Source of the DNA: Rugalucina vietnamica
Lineage: Eukaryota > Mollusca > Bivalvia > Lucinida > Lucinidae
Direction of reading: 5' to 3'
DNA length: 64,000 bases
Assembly (NCBI GenBank): GCA_964017185.1
Contig: OZ024883.1
Coordinates: 1,984,001-2,048,000, forward strand
A program made the translations under genes and the position numbers. Below the pieces are notes generated by a model. That model ran no database searches, was not told where the DNA came from, and saw only the letters and a program-made list of their open reading frames with translations. How positions within the stretch are numbered: position 1 is the stretch's first letter; every line of letters begins with the position of its first letter. Of the stretch, positions 1 through 10,774 are shown piece after piece.

Positions 1-16
1 CAGACATAATTTTTAC

Positions 17-106
17 TTTCAGAACCAGTGCAGGCAGTTTTCCACACCTCCATGAAAGCTGAAAACACATCTATGTCTCCGCACCCGTCTGCTGAGGACC
101 CCGTAC
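17..106 (-). CDS. C-type lectin gene exon 4: third CTLD segment
   Basis: The acceptor is TTAATAATATTAG/GTACGG and the donor CTGAAA/GTAAAAAT; 90 nt, phase 1-1. The translation includes SSADGCGDIDVFS and EVWKTACTGSE. It fits the CTLD stretch with a cysteine before the last strands and a Trp-x-x-x-Cys, normally Trp-Asn-Asp-x-x-Cys. Here the calcium-ligand Asn-Asp pair reads Lys-Thr. The final exon with the closing cysteine is outside the window. Confidence 0.75.
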
Positions 107-3100
107 CTAATATTATTAATTAACTCATACATGTAAGTAATAGTACTTGGTCTGTGGCATACTGGTGATGTTTCTTTCTTTCTTTTTTTTTTTTTTTTTT
201 TTTGTATAGTCTATACTGGATTTCACCTTGACTTGATACAGCTGACCTCGCACTAATACAGCTGACCTCGTTTCTGTATGGATTTACCTGCTATCTATAT
301 TGAAATCCCTATATCTGATTGGTCAAAATACGACCCGCAAGGTCACGTGCCGCGTTGAATGAGTTGAGACAAAAAACAATGGCGGCGATTCAGCCGATCG
401 AGTAAATAGTGAACAAACAACCAAAATCATGTCAGCATCATTGAAAAGAATGTCAGACATTGGCACTAAACATGGCGATTGTATGCTTGAGGTGCTAGCG
501 AATGAGACCGATATGGACTTTTGACAGTTAATTTATAAAAATCTCATTAATCAAGTTATTTCGTATACCAGTTACAGGTCCGAGGACAGTTGTAACTGGT
601 CCAATACGAAATAACTTGATTAATAACATTATAATAGGTACACTTAAAATGCAACAATAAAATAACCCACAATCTATGTTTTAAGCAAAAATAAGAAAAA
701 CATCAAAAGTTTTCTACTGAAATTTTTAAATTGTTACAACTTAGGTAAACGCTGTATATTACATGGGCTTGTTTTCATAATAGACAAAAAATGACTATAT
801 AGTGAACCTTTTACCATCAGAAACCTCTATATCATCTGAGAGCTGTTCACCACTTAACCATTTCCATACACCATCCTCACCTTTTGATAGTCCTACCCAC
901 CATGTCGTGAAGTCAGCAATGTCGGACAAATATTCTAAAGTTGATACATAGATCTAAGGAAACTGTTATCAACAAAGAACATCGACTCGCCCGCGTTTTA
1001 GGGTTTATAGTAGAGTTGCTTATGTAACGAAAAATGCTCCCGTGGACTTTTCTTGTTAATCAGGGTTTTTATATACCAAAATGTTTATAAGCATGTGTAG
1101 GTTTCAAAAATGTTTCCTGCCATTTTTTCTATTAACTTTCAAGGTCAAGGTCAAAGGTCAAAGGTCACGGCTAAGGCTTAATGGTGTGACTTACAATATC
1201 AATAATTATGACCAAGATAATGTTTTTGAAAAGTACAAAACTAGTGTAATTGATAGTAAACACATTTCGACAATTTTTGATGTCACTTTCAAGTGACCTT
1301 GAAAACCCAATTCTAAAGGTCAAGGTCATTTATGCCAAATTTGTAAGAAAAATTACAGACATACGGCTTATTTATCGGCGCATTACAAAGTCAGCAGTAT
1401 ATAGAATGAATCTTTGACATAGATGGTATCTTGAATATTTGTGGGTTTGGTGTATTAGTCATTTGCACCTCCATGTCACAAACAGTTGCCATAGCAACAG
1501 CACTTTATGGTAGCCTTAGCGTGAATTTTGAATGATTTTAATAGCTCATTTAAGTGCTTAATCATTGAATTTTCTATTAGTTTTGTAGTGGTTTTGAATC
1601 ACCATGGGGATAAATGAAAATGTTTTAATGCATTTATTACTAGCATAAACAATCCCCACAACTTTAATTTTACAGTTAAAGGTCAAGGTCAAATGATAAT
1701 GGTCGAATGATACAACGAACACCCCGTCCATGATCCCCTTTTAAAATAATGCCGAAACGGGGATATATATATACAAGATTAATCATATGTCAGCAACAAC
1801 TTGCCTTAAATCATTGAAATCGAAGCAAAGATAGACCCCTTTCATCTCATGGTAACATTTGCAAATTATCTAATTTGCATATTCATGAATATTAATGAAA
1901 ACATAAAGAAATCACTGAAAAAAAAAACAACAAGAAAACCACCGTGGTATTCCTGGAGCTAATTTGACTTACCTTGCGCCCCAGAAAGTGCAAAATCATT
2001 TATTGGGACGAAATAATGCTTTTGTTCATAAAGATAAATTTGTTTGCACTATGAAAAAAATGCATGGTTTCCATAGCAACCATTAACACGATTTTTGTGC
2101 ATGGGCGTGTGCATACAAAATTGGTCATATATCCGCTATCATTTATCATAGACCACTGAATCAGATCTCATTTTAAAGCTTAGACATTGTCCTTTTATCC
2201 TATGGTACGTAGTAACAGAGTCATATACGTTGGTACCGGTGTCTATCGTTTCAAGATGGCGGCGAGTCAAACATGTAAAAATATTAGTTATTTTCAATGC
2301 TAGGGGCCCATCTCAGACACTGTCAGGATAGGAAAAAATTCAGATTTTACGATTTTGATATTGCCATTTCGCAGTCTGGCCATTGTAGCAAGAATTTGGC
2401 CGAAATGAGTGGGTGACTTACGTGATTTTAAATCCATGCGGAGATGGATAAGGCTGTGGCGAAGTTTTGTCTTTTAAAAAGCAAATATCATCACTTTTCT
2501 ACACAATTCTATTAGCCAAGACCCCCAAACACTTTCCCTAGCCCTGATAGCACACAGAAACTTTCCTGGTAGAAAAAAAAATGAGCTTGAATTTACCAGT
2601 CAGGCTACTGTGTAGAGACCATTAAATTTTAGCCAGCAACCGTGTAGACACAGGTAAATTTTGACTATTATGTAACTGTGTAGATGCAGATTTATATACT
2701 GTGTATACGGTAGGGTATATCTACATGTTTCAATTGCTAGTGGTAAGTTGCAACTGCGGAATTTGGCGAGTACGCAGATTATACACGAATATATCAGATT
2801 ATATGAATGTAGAACATTGTCACAGCAATCATTTGATACCAATTATAGCTCTCTATGTCTATCAGAAGCCAAGATACAGTTGATTTTCTATGTATACCGC
2901 CTCATTTTTTCGTACTTTTCCTGTGAATTCGAAAGGTTTGGTTAATATTCATAAAACAAAAAGTCAAATGACTTATATATTGTAGTACAGGATGATATAA
3001 TTTTACCCTAGCAACCATTTGATGCCATTTTCAGCATGTTAGGGCTTTTGGTTGTTTATTTTTTCTACTTTTTCATTACTATTTATGAAGTTTTCATTAA

Positions 3101-6100
3101 AATTCATGAAATTAAAAATCAGATCATTCTTATATGTGACTTAAGTGTCATAGTACACCGCAATATCATTCAATTAATACTTCTTTCAGCATACTGGGTA
3201 TGTAAACAGCTATGGCACAAGTGATTTTGTGCGTATACCCCATATTTTTCCAAGATTTTTTCTCCAATTTTTGTGTGTTTTATTAATTTTCATGAATATG
3301 CAAATTCAATAATTTGTATAATAGGTATTAAGGTTAAACTGCTAAGTCCATGCTTCACTATCAGACCAATTTAAGTATTGTAGAGCATGCTATTGTTGGT
3401 ATTTGAATATTTTTGTGAGTACAACCTAGTCTTTAGAATCACACTAGGGATGGGTGTGGAAAGTTTGGAAACTATGTAATGTTGCATCATTAAGGTGGTC
3501 CCTCTGACCACACTGACAGCCATGAAAAATGGTTTCAGGGATATAATTATGGATATTATAATTCACCAAAAACCTTGCAATGATTATAGTTTTCCATCGT
3601 TTATCCTCGATTTTCGAATTTTTTGTTAATATTCATGAATATGTAAATGAGATTGTTTTCATTTTGGGCCCACAACATCAATAAATATATCATATGATAT
3701 GGTTCTATAATAAAGTGTCACAATGATAATTTGATGGTTTGGGCCTGAAATTAGTTTATTAATGGATTGTTAACGATTTTTTTTCTGTCATTTATTAATG
3801 TTTTCATTAAAATTCATGAATATGTAAATTAGATAACTTGCATTACTTACAATAAGTTCAAAGGGCAATGTCTAAGTATTAGTATGTAATACCATATAAC
3901 GATATATACATTGAATTGTAGCCGCATGATAACCAATGATATAAACGCTGGTATAATATTTTGTGGTTGTGACCTTTGATCAGTTATCTTGACCTAAAGT
4001 GATCAAAGCTAAATAGACAGAAATCATTTTTGAAACAATTATTTTGTAGTACCTTAGTCATGCTTGTAAAAAATCCATCGAATTCGACTAAAATCTTGTC
4101 GAAATATTTATTCAAAACCCATATTGTTTTGTTAATAAAAGTCTTGGTTGCTATGGCAACACAATTAGAATAAAGGTAAAAGTGAGATTTATATTACAGC
4201 CTTAAAAATACAAAACATAATTGGTCGCTGTAAATTATCTTATCTTGCTCTGGCTCTGTAATCACGTTGTAAAATGAGATTCTTGCGTATATTTTTGACA
4301 TATGTGAGCGAAAAGACCTTGACCTTTCAAATAAATAGTTCAAGGTCATATGAGAGTGACATAAGAATTACGGTCAGGTATGTGCTAAAGATTTTACCTA
4401 GTTAAAGGGCAGTTTCAAAAAAATGGCCCCAAAGTGTGACATTGGGTTAAAACACTAAAAGTGTTATTTTGCAGACAAATCTGGCCTTATTTGTACCGTT
4501 ATACCACTAATTTAAAACTTAATTTAGTTTTTTCCCACCTCGGTTTTTGGAGTGGGAATCTTTTTTTCTGATTGCGCCTTTTCCTGATCTTTGCCTACTT
4601 GTACTTTTTTTAATAGAATCAATAATCATAGTATATGAAGAATGGTTCTTAAAAATAATGGCGTTTCTTCGAATTTTTAGCTGTAAAGTGGAAAAAAATC
4701 TTACACTCCTTACTTTCTAAACAAACACTCATAAAAATGTAAAGAAGTGACAGAGCTAAACCAATTGTTATGTTAACTGAATTGGGGCCTGAGCTTAGTA
4801 TAAATAGTAAGAAAATAAATGACAACCACAAGTATTTTAAAAACATTTGCTGACCAATAATTATGAAATCTTACACTCCTTACGTTTAGATCCCCAGTGG
4901 ATTTCCGTGCGGTGATATAAAAATCCGAAACTACCAGAGTGGTGATGTTGTTCATTATTTTTATCTATATATTCATATGTTTCATATTTTGTATCTCTTC
5001 AATTTCTATTCCTTAATTTGATGCAGTATAATAGGTTTGAAATTTTACTTCATTGAAAAATGTCACACTAAAATCTTAAACACCTTACATCAAATATTGA
5101 CTTCATTGAAAAATGTCACACTAAAATCTTAAACACCTTACATCAAATATCTGCATAACTTTTTTATTTATAACGTTACATAGTAGGAATTTTGTCAGAT
5201 CAAGCCTGTCTGAGCGCTTGTTATTTTGGCATATCACTTGATAATTTTGATGCATACAGTACAGTCTCACTGGGGTCTAAAAACTCAAAATGGACCGGGG
5301 CCATTTTTTAAACTGTCCTAATATCAAATATACGCAGAGAAGCAACCACGAATGATAATATTTTTGTCGGTCCCATAAATTCTAGAACCGTGACATGTGA
5401 CCTTGACCTTAAGATATGTGCAGAAAAATGGCAGGGACCATTTCTGAAATCTAAGTGATAAAACAAACATTTTGGTATATTACAATCATGAGTGTCTTAA
5501 AGTTCATAAAACAAGATAAGCAACTCGAAAACTTTACCATTTTCCTTAACTATGCACAGCATTCAAAAGTCATACCATGTCCTGTCATTAACCTTCGTTG
5601 CTATGGCAACTCATTTGATAAATCGCTGCAACTTTCATATATATATAGAACCGTACAAGAATACCTACCATATAAAAGGTCTTGAATTCAACCTCCCCCA
5701 TGCCTGTCATAGCACGCGCGTAGTTATTTTGCGAATTTTGCGTTCTTTTTGGGCAAATTTTGGATAAATGGCCTTGACCTTTCAAATGGAGGGGTCAAGG
5801 TCATTTGGAAATTGCACTCGGTAATTGCTAATATGTATTTACTTTCGATATTTTCCAGTTTGCAGCAGATTGACATGGAAGATCAGCCATAAATTTAGCG
5901 ATATTCATATGTCCTATGTATTTAATAGCCGTGACCTTTGACCTCTGACCTTGACCTTGAAAGTCAACAGAAAAAATGGCAGGAAACATTTTTGAAATCT
6001 TAAAAATAAAACAAACACTTTGGTATATTACAATCATGATTGTCTTAAAATTCATTGAACAATATAAGCAACTCGAAAACTTAACCATTTTCCTTAAATA

Positions 6101-7294
6101 TGTACAGCACTCAAAGGTCATACCATGTCCTGTCATTAACCTTCGTTGCTATGGCAACTCATTTGGACGAACGCTGCAACTTACATACAAATCGAACCCT
6201 ACAAGAATACCTACCATATTAAAGGTCTTGAATTCAACCTCCCTCATGCCTATTGTAGCACGCGCGCAGTTATTTTGCGTATTTTGCTTTTTTTTTGTGG
6301 CAAATTTTGGGTAAATGACCTTGACCTTTCAAATGGAGGGGTCAAGGTCATTTGGAAGTTGCACTCGCCAATCGCTAAAATGTATTTACTTTCGATATTT
6401 TTCAGTTTGCAGCAGATTCACATGGAAGATCGGCCATAAATTAAGATATAGTCATATGCCCTATATATTTAATAGCTGTGACCTTTGACCTTTGACCTTG
6501 ACCTTGAAAGTCAACAGAAAAAATGGCAGGAAACATTTTTGAAATCTACTCATCAAACCGAACATTTTGGTATATAGTAACCCTGATTAACAAAAAGTGG
6601 CCACGGGATTACATAAGCAACTCTACTATTACAGATATGACGTATTTAATGCAAACTTTTAGATATTATTGCTTATTTCAATGTGCAACGCTATCCCAAG
6701 TTTTAGAGTTCGCCTCTACTGATTGCATTTATTTATTTACCGTTATTTTCCCGTTCGTGCGAAACATGATATAGCCTTATTACCATGCAACTTTGAATTA
6801 TCAGTATCTTCGCTAGAAAGCTGTTATACAATGCCCCAGACTAAAGTCATACTAATGGTCAACTGCTGAATATTAACTGCTTCATTTTTTTCTTCTTATT
6901 TGTTAATTACAAGACACTTGAACGTGTTTAGTATCCTAGAGCATGCTATTGGTGGGATATGAGTATTTTTGTACACCCTATTCTTTAGAATCGCCTGAGG
7001 GGTTGGTGAGTTTAAACCGGTTGAAAGAACATCCATTGCGTGTGCCGAGCAGATGCTTCCGTAGTTGCCATGAAAAATGAGCCACCGCATGGGAAATCCA
7101 ACAATTTGCATAAGCGGAAACAAAGCCGTTGATCAGCAGTGCAGTAACTGCACAGCTGATCAACGCCTTTGTTTTCGCTGCACGAATAGTACAACCCTTC
7201 CTCTTTTATGCTTCTAGCCTGCTTCTGTGACTGTACAGGCTGGTTTGTGGTGTCAGATTGTTGATTTTCTCATGCATATGCTCAAATACAAAAA

Positions 7295-7335
<41 letters not shown>

Positions 7336-8218
7336 GATCCAGATACTATGTAATTCAATAAGTCCATCGTCAGGTGTGAGCATTGTCTAAAACTGCTATT
7401 ACTAACCGATATTTGATAAATTCACTTGTATGTTTATTTTCTTGTACTCGAATCTCATATTATTCAAGAACCCGCTGATAAATTTTCGCTAAAAGCTAAA
7501 CATCAATGACTGATTATGTCACTTCCAAGAATCGTACTGGTTTTAACAACTTTTTTGGGGAAAGCAAAGAATCCTATATAGTTAATAAGGCAATGAATTT
7601 TCATTCCGCAAAATTATACATGTACATCAAACTATACGTACGTCCAAGAAACTCGTACTCAGCGGTTGATGTAATGCTGGCTAGATCACCACCGTGTTGT
7701 TGGCATTGGTCTCGTGCAACTGACCACTCCTTTACTGAAGCAGTAAATCCTTGGTAACAGTGACAACCGTTAGTAACCGGCCTACCAACCCAGTTACCAC
7801 CACAGTCACACGCCTCTGTAATAATTATTCAATTCAATTCTTTATTCAGATTGCCAAATACATTTTAGCGCATCCACAAATCATGTAATAAAAGGACATC
7901 AAACAATAACAAATTACACACTAAATTTAGGAGGTTTTGATCGTGCAAACTGGCTTAATTATACCAATTGGTAGTACCTCGAGTCTGCATGCTACACCTC
8001 AACACGTTAAGCATATGACATTATTTCATGGCATCCAAAAAAAAATACAAGGTCTAGAGTGGTGTTCTTTTCGTTCCGTCTACAGTCTGCGTATGCCGTG
8101 ATTGTCCGAGGTAATCACACAAAGTCATGTTTATCAATAGCAAAGCTAAGAAATGATGAAGTCACATACCTGCACCCAGAGAAAGAGGTAGTATCGCCAT
8201 AATGCACAAAGTGAACAT
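17..8218 (-). CDS. C-type lectin domain protein gene, 5' part, 4 exons (partial)
   Basis: Gene-level entry. Coding segments in transcript order are 8218-8170, 7815-7642, 934-815 and 106-17, all on the minus strand; the gene continues past the left edge of the window. Joined, they encode a secretory signal followed by most of one C-type lectin domain (CTLD). Every intron is phase 1, so all four segments join in frame with no stop. This symmetric phase 1-1 layout is typical of secreted modular proteins. CTLDs bind sugars or proteins outside the cell, and in invertebrates many act in immune recognition. The usual calcium/sugar residues look altered (EQL where EPN is common, WKT where WND is common), so mannose-type binding should not be assumed. 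The end of the domain with its last cysteines must lie off-window. The domain call is strong because three separate exons each show the right CTLD segment in the right order; the exact protein is unknown. Confidence 0.82.
547..623. repeat. inverted repeat (about 30-bp arms, short loop)
   Basis: The left arm begins TTAATCAAGTTATTTCGTAT and the right arm is its reverse complement with a 3-nt insertion; the loop is about 14 nt. It could be the tip of a small foldback element. Confidence 0.7.
660..782 (+). mobile_element. half copy of the GGCGGTTCTAACG hairpin MITE
   Basis: It starts at CCCACAATCTATGTTTTAAG and carries the flanking AGCAAAAATAAGAAAAA block and the terminal CATGGGC..GTTTTC end seen in the complete copies at 61456 and 30000. 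The central palindrome and the other half are missing. Confidence 0.65.
815..934 (-). CDS. C-type lectin gene exon 3: CTLD core (WIGL-type region)
   Basis: The acceptor is ATCAACTTTAG/AATATT and the donor CTGATG/GTAAAAGG; 120 nt, phase 1-1, fully open. The translation contains TTWWVGLSKGEDGVWKWLSGE, where WWVGL is the hydrophobic WIGL-type core of the CTLD and VWKWLSGE is the next strand and loop. It is followed by QLSDDIEVSD, where calcium-binding lectins usually have Glu-Pro-Asn or Gln-Pro-Asp; here the motif is Glu-Gln-Leu. It lies 6.7 kb from exon 2, with repeats filling the intron. Confidence 0.82.
1081..1330 (-). repeat. AGGTCA-rich dispersed repeat, inverted relative to the copies at 5.4-6.5 kb
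   Basis: TGTTTCCTGCCATTTTTTCT followed by TCAAGGTCAAGGTCAAAGGT is the reverse complement of the unit boundary repeated at 5931-6000 and 6478-6540. It contains several tandem AGGTCA hexamers. Confidence 0.6.
1860..3840. repeat. diverged repeats with TTCATGAATATG cores
   Basis: The motif TTCATGAATATG/AAAT with flanking TTAAT/ATTAA and GTAAATNAGAT recurs near 1880, 3100, 3290, 3632 and 3815. One copy contains ATGCAAAT. Surrounding sequence is only loosely alike, so the boundaries are unknown. No gene seen. Confidence 0.45.
4495..4612 (+). mobile_element. fragment of a foldback-element arm
   Basis: CCCACCTCGGTTTTTGGAGT followed by GGGAATC..TCTGATTGCGCC and TTTGCCTACTTGTAC is the inner end of the arm seen complete at 63140-63510 and 46205-46525. 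Confidence 0.6.
5047..5152 (+). repeat. perfect 53-bp tandem duplication
   Basis: ACTTCATTGAAAAATGTCAC and the next 33 bases are repeated immediately, at 5047 and 5100, without visible mismatch until the end of the second copy. A recent local event. Confidence 0.85.
5385..6560 (+). repeat. 541-547 bp tandem repeat, two full copies plus start of a third
   Basis: Unit starts, at the GTGACNTNTGACC landmark, lie near 5388, 5929 and 6476. Each unit carries AAAAATGGCAGGNACCATTT-like sequence, TTGCTATGGCAACTCATTTG, and a GGCCTTGACCTTTCAAATGG / GGGGTCAAGGTCATTTGGAA pair. The small ORFs here are repeat-borne and not credible genes. Confidence 0.8.
6561..6974. other. no feature recognised
   Basis: Intronic sequence after the third partial repeat. 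No splice-bounded ORF or known repeat recognised on either strand. Confidence 0.4.
6975..7262. mobile_element. diverged copy of the TTGAGCC..GGCTCAA foldback MITE
   Basis: It shares with the cleaner copy at 42187-42425 the central palindrome around GATCAGC..GCTGATC flanked by CGCCTTTGTTTTCGCT and ACAGGCTGGTTTGTG. The ends are eroded. Confidence 0.6.
7292..7334 (+). repeat. A-tract, about 43 bp
   Basis: Nearly uninterrupted A run. It could be a retroposon tail, but no SINE or LINE body is recognised before it; the MITE copy ends just upstream. Confidence 0.8.
7642..7815 (-). CDS. C-type lectin gene exon 2: N-terminal half of the CTLD
   Basis: The acceptor is TTATTATTACAG/AGGCG and the donor GGAC/GTACGTA; 174 nt, phase 1-1. 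The translation begins EACDCGGNWVG and contains WSVARDQCQQHGGDLASI, then EYEFLG. This matches the classic CTLD opening: Cys-x-x-Gly-Trp-like start, a Cys-Tyr strand, Trp-x-x-Ala-x-x-x-Cys on helix 1, Gly-Gly-x-Leu-Ala-Ser-Ile and Glu-x-x-Phe-Leu on helix 2. A second possible donor 4 nt downstream (GTATAG) would shift the frame and hit a stop in the next exon, so the first was chosen. Confidence 0.85.
7826..7950 (-). mobile_element. possible truncated LINE 3' end
   Basis: On the minus strand the sequence ends TGAATAAAGAATTGAATTGA, a short AATTGAAT-type tandem tail common at LINE 3' ends. It lies in the 354-bp first intron of the lectin gene. Only the tail is recognisable. Confidence 0.3.
8170..8218 (-). 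CDS. C-type lectin gene exon 1: start codon and signal peptide
   Basis: The ATG lies at 8218-8216 and the segment reads MFTLCIMAILPLSLGA plus one base of the next codon, a short hydrophobic stretch ending in small residues, as expected for a secretory signal peptide. The donor is GCAG/GTATGTGA, phase 1. The next acceptor, 354 bp downstream on the minus strand, is also phase 1 and opens directly into the lectin domain, which supports the pairing. The segment is too short for ORF calling. Confidence 0.75.
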
Positions 8219-8378
8219 TGTGGTTGTTTGATGATTTGCATATCGTAAGAAATACATATTTTTATGTTTTTGATTCTTTCAAAGTCACAGCAAGGGAAGA
8301 TTTGTAATCTGATCAAGCATTGTCTACAATACTAGTGAATATCAACAATGACAGTCGGTGGTCTAAAAGTAAATAGGA

Positions 8379-8390
8379 GTATATATACAA
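8379..8390 (-). promoter_or_regulatory. possible TATA box of the C-type lectin gene
   Basis: GTATATATAC lies about 160 bp upstream of the lectin start codon on the minus strand and reads the same on both strands. The position would give a 5' leader of roughly 130 nt. No transcript start is visible in sequence, so this is only positional support. Confidence 0.25.
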
Positions 8391-8725
8391 GATACGTCAA
8401 AGCTGTTTTGAGTCTTAAATGTGCATAAATAATGGCCAACAATTACCTTGTCATTGCAATTTCTACGACTGGTTCCCAGTTCATATTAGCATTACAAGAA
8501 ACCGGGATATAACAGACCGAGATGTACCGAACTGATATGTCGTAACATGATGGGTGGCTTAAAATTCAAAGTATTCCTGAATCTAGCATATTCTCACAAT
8601 TATCTCTTCATAATTTGAAATTTATTGCGGAATATTGAGACAGGATAATGTGTTTTTCCAAGGTTTCGTTGCGATGCTATCGTGCTCGTTTGCTGTCACA
8701 ATTACTATACATACAAACACTAAAA

Positions 8726-8938
8726 TTGAACCGAGACGCGAGAAAACCGGTCTTTGGGGTTTCCGACCAGGTCTGACACAAACCGGACTCTACATCACTG
8801 AAGAAGTCTGGAAGCTTGAATTTTCCAATTTAAGAAGAGAGATTGTTGTATCCGTGTAGCGAAACGCCTTACTACACAGCTGACACTTGCCTTTATTTTC
8901 ACATTCTTAAAATCCGGGTTTCTCATGACGCGAGAAAT
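8726..8938. mobile_element. diverged copy of the TTGAGCC foldback MITE
   Basis: One end reads TTGAACCGAGACGCGAGAAA and the other CCGGGTTTCTCATGACGCG, roughly inverted. Internal TTTCCGACCAGGTCTGACAC matches the copy at 42.2-42.4 kb in inverted order. It lies upstream of the lectin gene. Confidence 0.6.
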
Positions 8939-9144
8939 AACGACCATGTACATTGATAAAATCACAGACCTAGGTTTGTGTGACAAATTATCTACCTTTT
9001 AAATAGGTAAGTTCTAAATGGGAAAATCGTCTTTGACAGCTCTTGACAACCACTAGTATAATACAAACTGTCCGATACATGTATTATACTATGAGCAAGA
9101 GTCCAGCAATGAATATATTGAATCATTTGTAATAGAGCTGGCAT

Positions 9145-9415
9145 CATCACGAAAACTTGCCCATGAAATATACAGACATTTTTTTTTCAGGCGAAAAACT
9201 AAAAATTTCGTTGGAATTTTTTAAATACTTATACAATGTAATACTTTTGCTCAAAACATTGATTGTGGGTACACGTTAGAACCGCCTCGCCGAGGCGGTT
9301 CTAACGAGGACCCACAATCTATGTTTTGGATCAGTAATAAGAAGAATAGGTATACCAAAGTTTAATTATATAAAAGTGGTGTTCAAGGGGGTATACATGT
9401 CACGGACATGTTATT
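9145..9415 (-). mobile_element. hairpin MITE (GGCGGTTCTAACG family)
   Basis: The imperfect TIR starts CATCACGAAAACTTGCCCAT and ends CACGGACATGT. The central palindrome is TTAGAACCGCCTCG/CGAGGCGGTTCTAA flanked by inverted ATTGTGGGTACAC / ACCCACAATCTATG. No coding capacity. Confidence 0.8.
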
Positions 9416-9649
9416 CTGTTGTTGTTGTTTTTTTTTCTGAATATGTTCCAGACGTCACAGGACTGTCATAAGAATGGAAGTGTACATGTTATATCACTGT
9501 TTACAGTGGTCATTGGTTTACCACCCCAATGACGTACTAATTGGCCACTGTCATTCCGCTGTCTGTCATAATAAGGCTTTGCTATGGTTTATCATAATGG
9601 CAAACCTTCTGTTTATTCTGTCTGCCTCTGTGTCGTGCTCCTACCTTTG

Positions 9650-9892
9650 CATTACGAAAACACGGCCATGCAATATAAAGAGATTTTTAATGATATAAAA
9701 ATGAAAATTTTCATTAGAAAAAAAAAAAAATCTTATTTTTGCTCAAAACATAGATTGTGGGTGTACGTCAGAACCGCATCGGCGAGGGCGAGGCGGTTCT
9801 CAGAAAAATAGGTATACCCCTGCATACCCCAGTTTTACTATCATAAATGTGGGGTATAAGGGTGTATTTATTTCACGGACAAGTGTTCCTGA
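9650..9892 (-). mobile_element. hairpin MITE (GGCGGTTCTAACG family), partly deleted
   Basis: It starts CATTACGAAAACACGGCCAT and has the left half of the core (TGGGTGTACGTCAGAACCGC), but the right half after GAGGCGGTTCT jumps straight to AGAAAAATAGGTATACCCCT. The core therefore carries a deletion. It ends TTTCACGGACAAGTG. Confidence 0.75.
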
Positions 9893-10774
9893 TGGTTTTT
9901 GATTGATATTCGACGGTTGCTAGTGATCTTGCTCGTCAAGCGTCTTGCTTGGGAAAAGCTAGTTCATGGTGTTTTGTGCCGTCTCTCCTTTCCCACCTGG
10001 CAATTTGAATTTATTCGGATTGATCCTTGGCCTCCCTGTTGTTACTGGCATAAGTACCATCTCCAGTACTGATGTTCCATTTTTGGTTCATACCTATATT
10101 CAGAGTCATTGTCAATCCCACATGATTTCAAATGTATCATACCTGACTAACGGCAAATAGTTCTTCAAGTTCTAGCTAACCCATGCTTTTTATTTTGCAA
10201 TGCTTTTGGCACATGTATAGTTGAAATTGCGTTTCGTTCAAAATCATAGAAAACTCAGTTCGAACTTGGCGTATTATAGGCCAGCATCTTCCAAATGTAA
10301 TCCTTGATATATAAGCTTTAATCCCCGACAAGTCAAATTCAAGGAGAGGTTCTTAAAGGTTTTTTTATAATATACAGGCATGGCGATCATCTTGGTCATG
10401 TCACCTGAACCGTTCATACAAAATTTTACTCGCCCTTTCCAGAGACTTCACATAAAATGTTTCTTTGATTTCTGCGGAGGCACATCGACACCGTCGCATG
10501 GATATACTATAGCTCAGGAGAGCTCAGCACAGGGCCGACAAGATAGGATAGGGAAGATGTACATTGCGTACTTACTTTACCTCGCGTACTTTTAATCAGT
10601 CTAACCTGCACAAAGAGCGTTCGTCGTGCAATATTTGATTAGAATTGTGGCGTTTTTCGGTGCAAGAAAATTTACTTGGCCCACGCTTGAAAGCATACTG
10701 AAGTTTAACAATATATGATTACTTAACGTCCCATTGTAATTCGATTCAGTACCAACAGTGAGATTCGGATTTTT
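9893..10774. other. gene-poor interval, no firm feature
   Basis: Short ORFs only. On the minus strand around 10010-10130 two overlapping frames stay open for 30-odd residues (one reads EYRYEPKMEHQYWRWY) next to a TAG/GTATGA donor-like site. No domain is recognisable. Confidence 0.3.

Larger units (their letters stand above)
107..814. other. intron 3 of the C-type lectin gene
   Basis: No coding segment seen. It contains a T23 run at about 181-203, a perfect-core inverted repeat at 547-623, and a half copy of the GGCGGTTCTAACG hairpin MITE at about 660-782. Confidence 0.55.
935..7641. other. intron 2 of the C-type lectin gene, filled with repeats
   Basis: 6.7 kb between CTLD exons. Recognised parts: an AGGTCA-rich element at 1081-1330, diverged repeats with CATGAATAT cores (1860-3840), a foldback-arm fragment (4495-4612), a 53-bp tandem duplication (5047-5152), the 541-547 bp tandem repeat (5385-6560), a foldback MITE (6975-7262) and an A-tract (7292-7334). 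No further lectin exon was found in it. Confidence 0.6.

Noticed and set aside
22-123. Plus-strand terminal exon (TTTTTACTTTCAG acceptor, open frame to TAA)
   Set aside because: The same bases read on the minus strand give a CTLD segment with correct phase and splice sites that fits two other lectin exons; the plus-strand peptide has no recognisable similarity.
5976-6314. 112-codon ORF and its partners at 5455-5785
   Set aside because: They repeat with the 541-547 bp tandem unit and are not conserved as protein between the copies.
9598-9650. Plus-strand signal-peptide-like start MANLLFILSASVSC
   Set aside because: It runs directly into a MITE at 9650 with no convincing donor; short hydrophobic starts arise often by chance.
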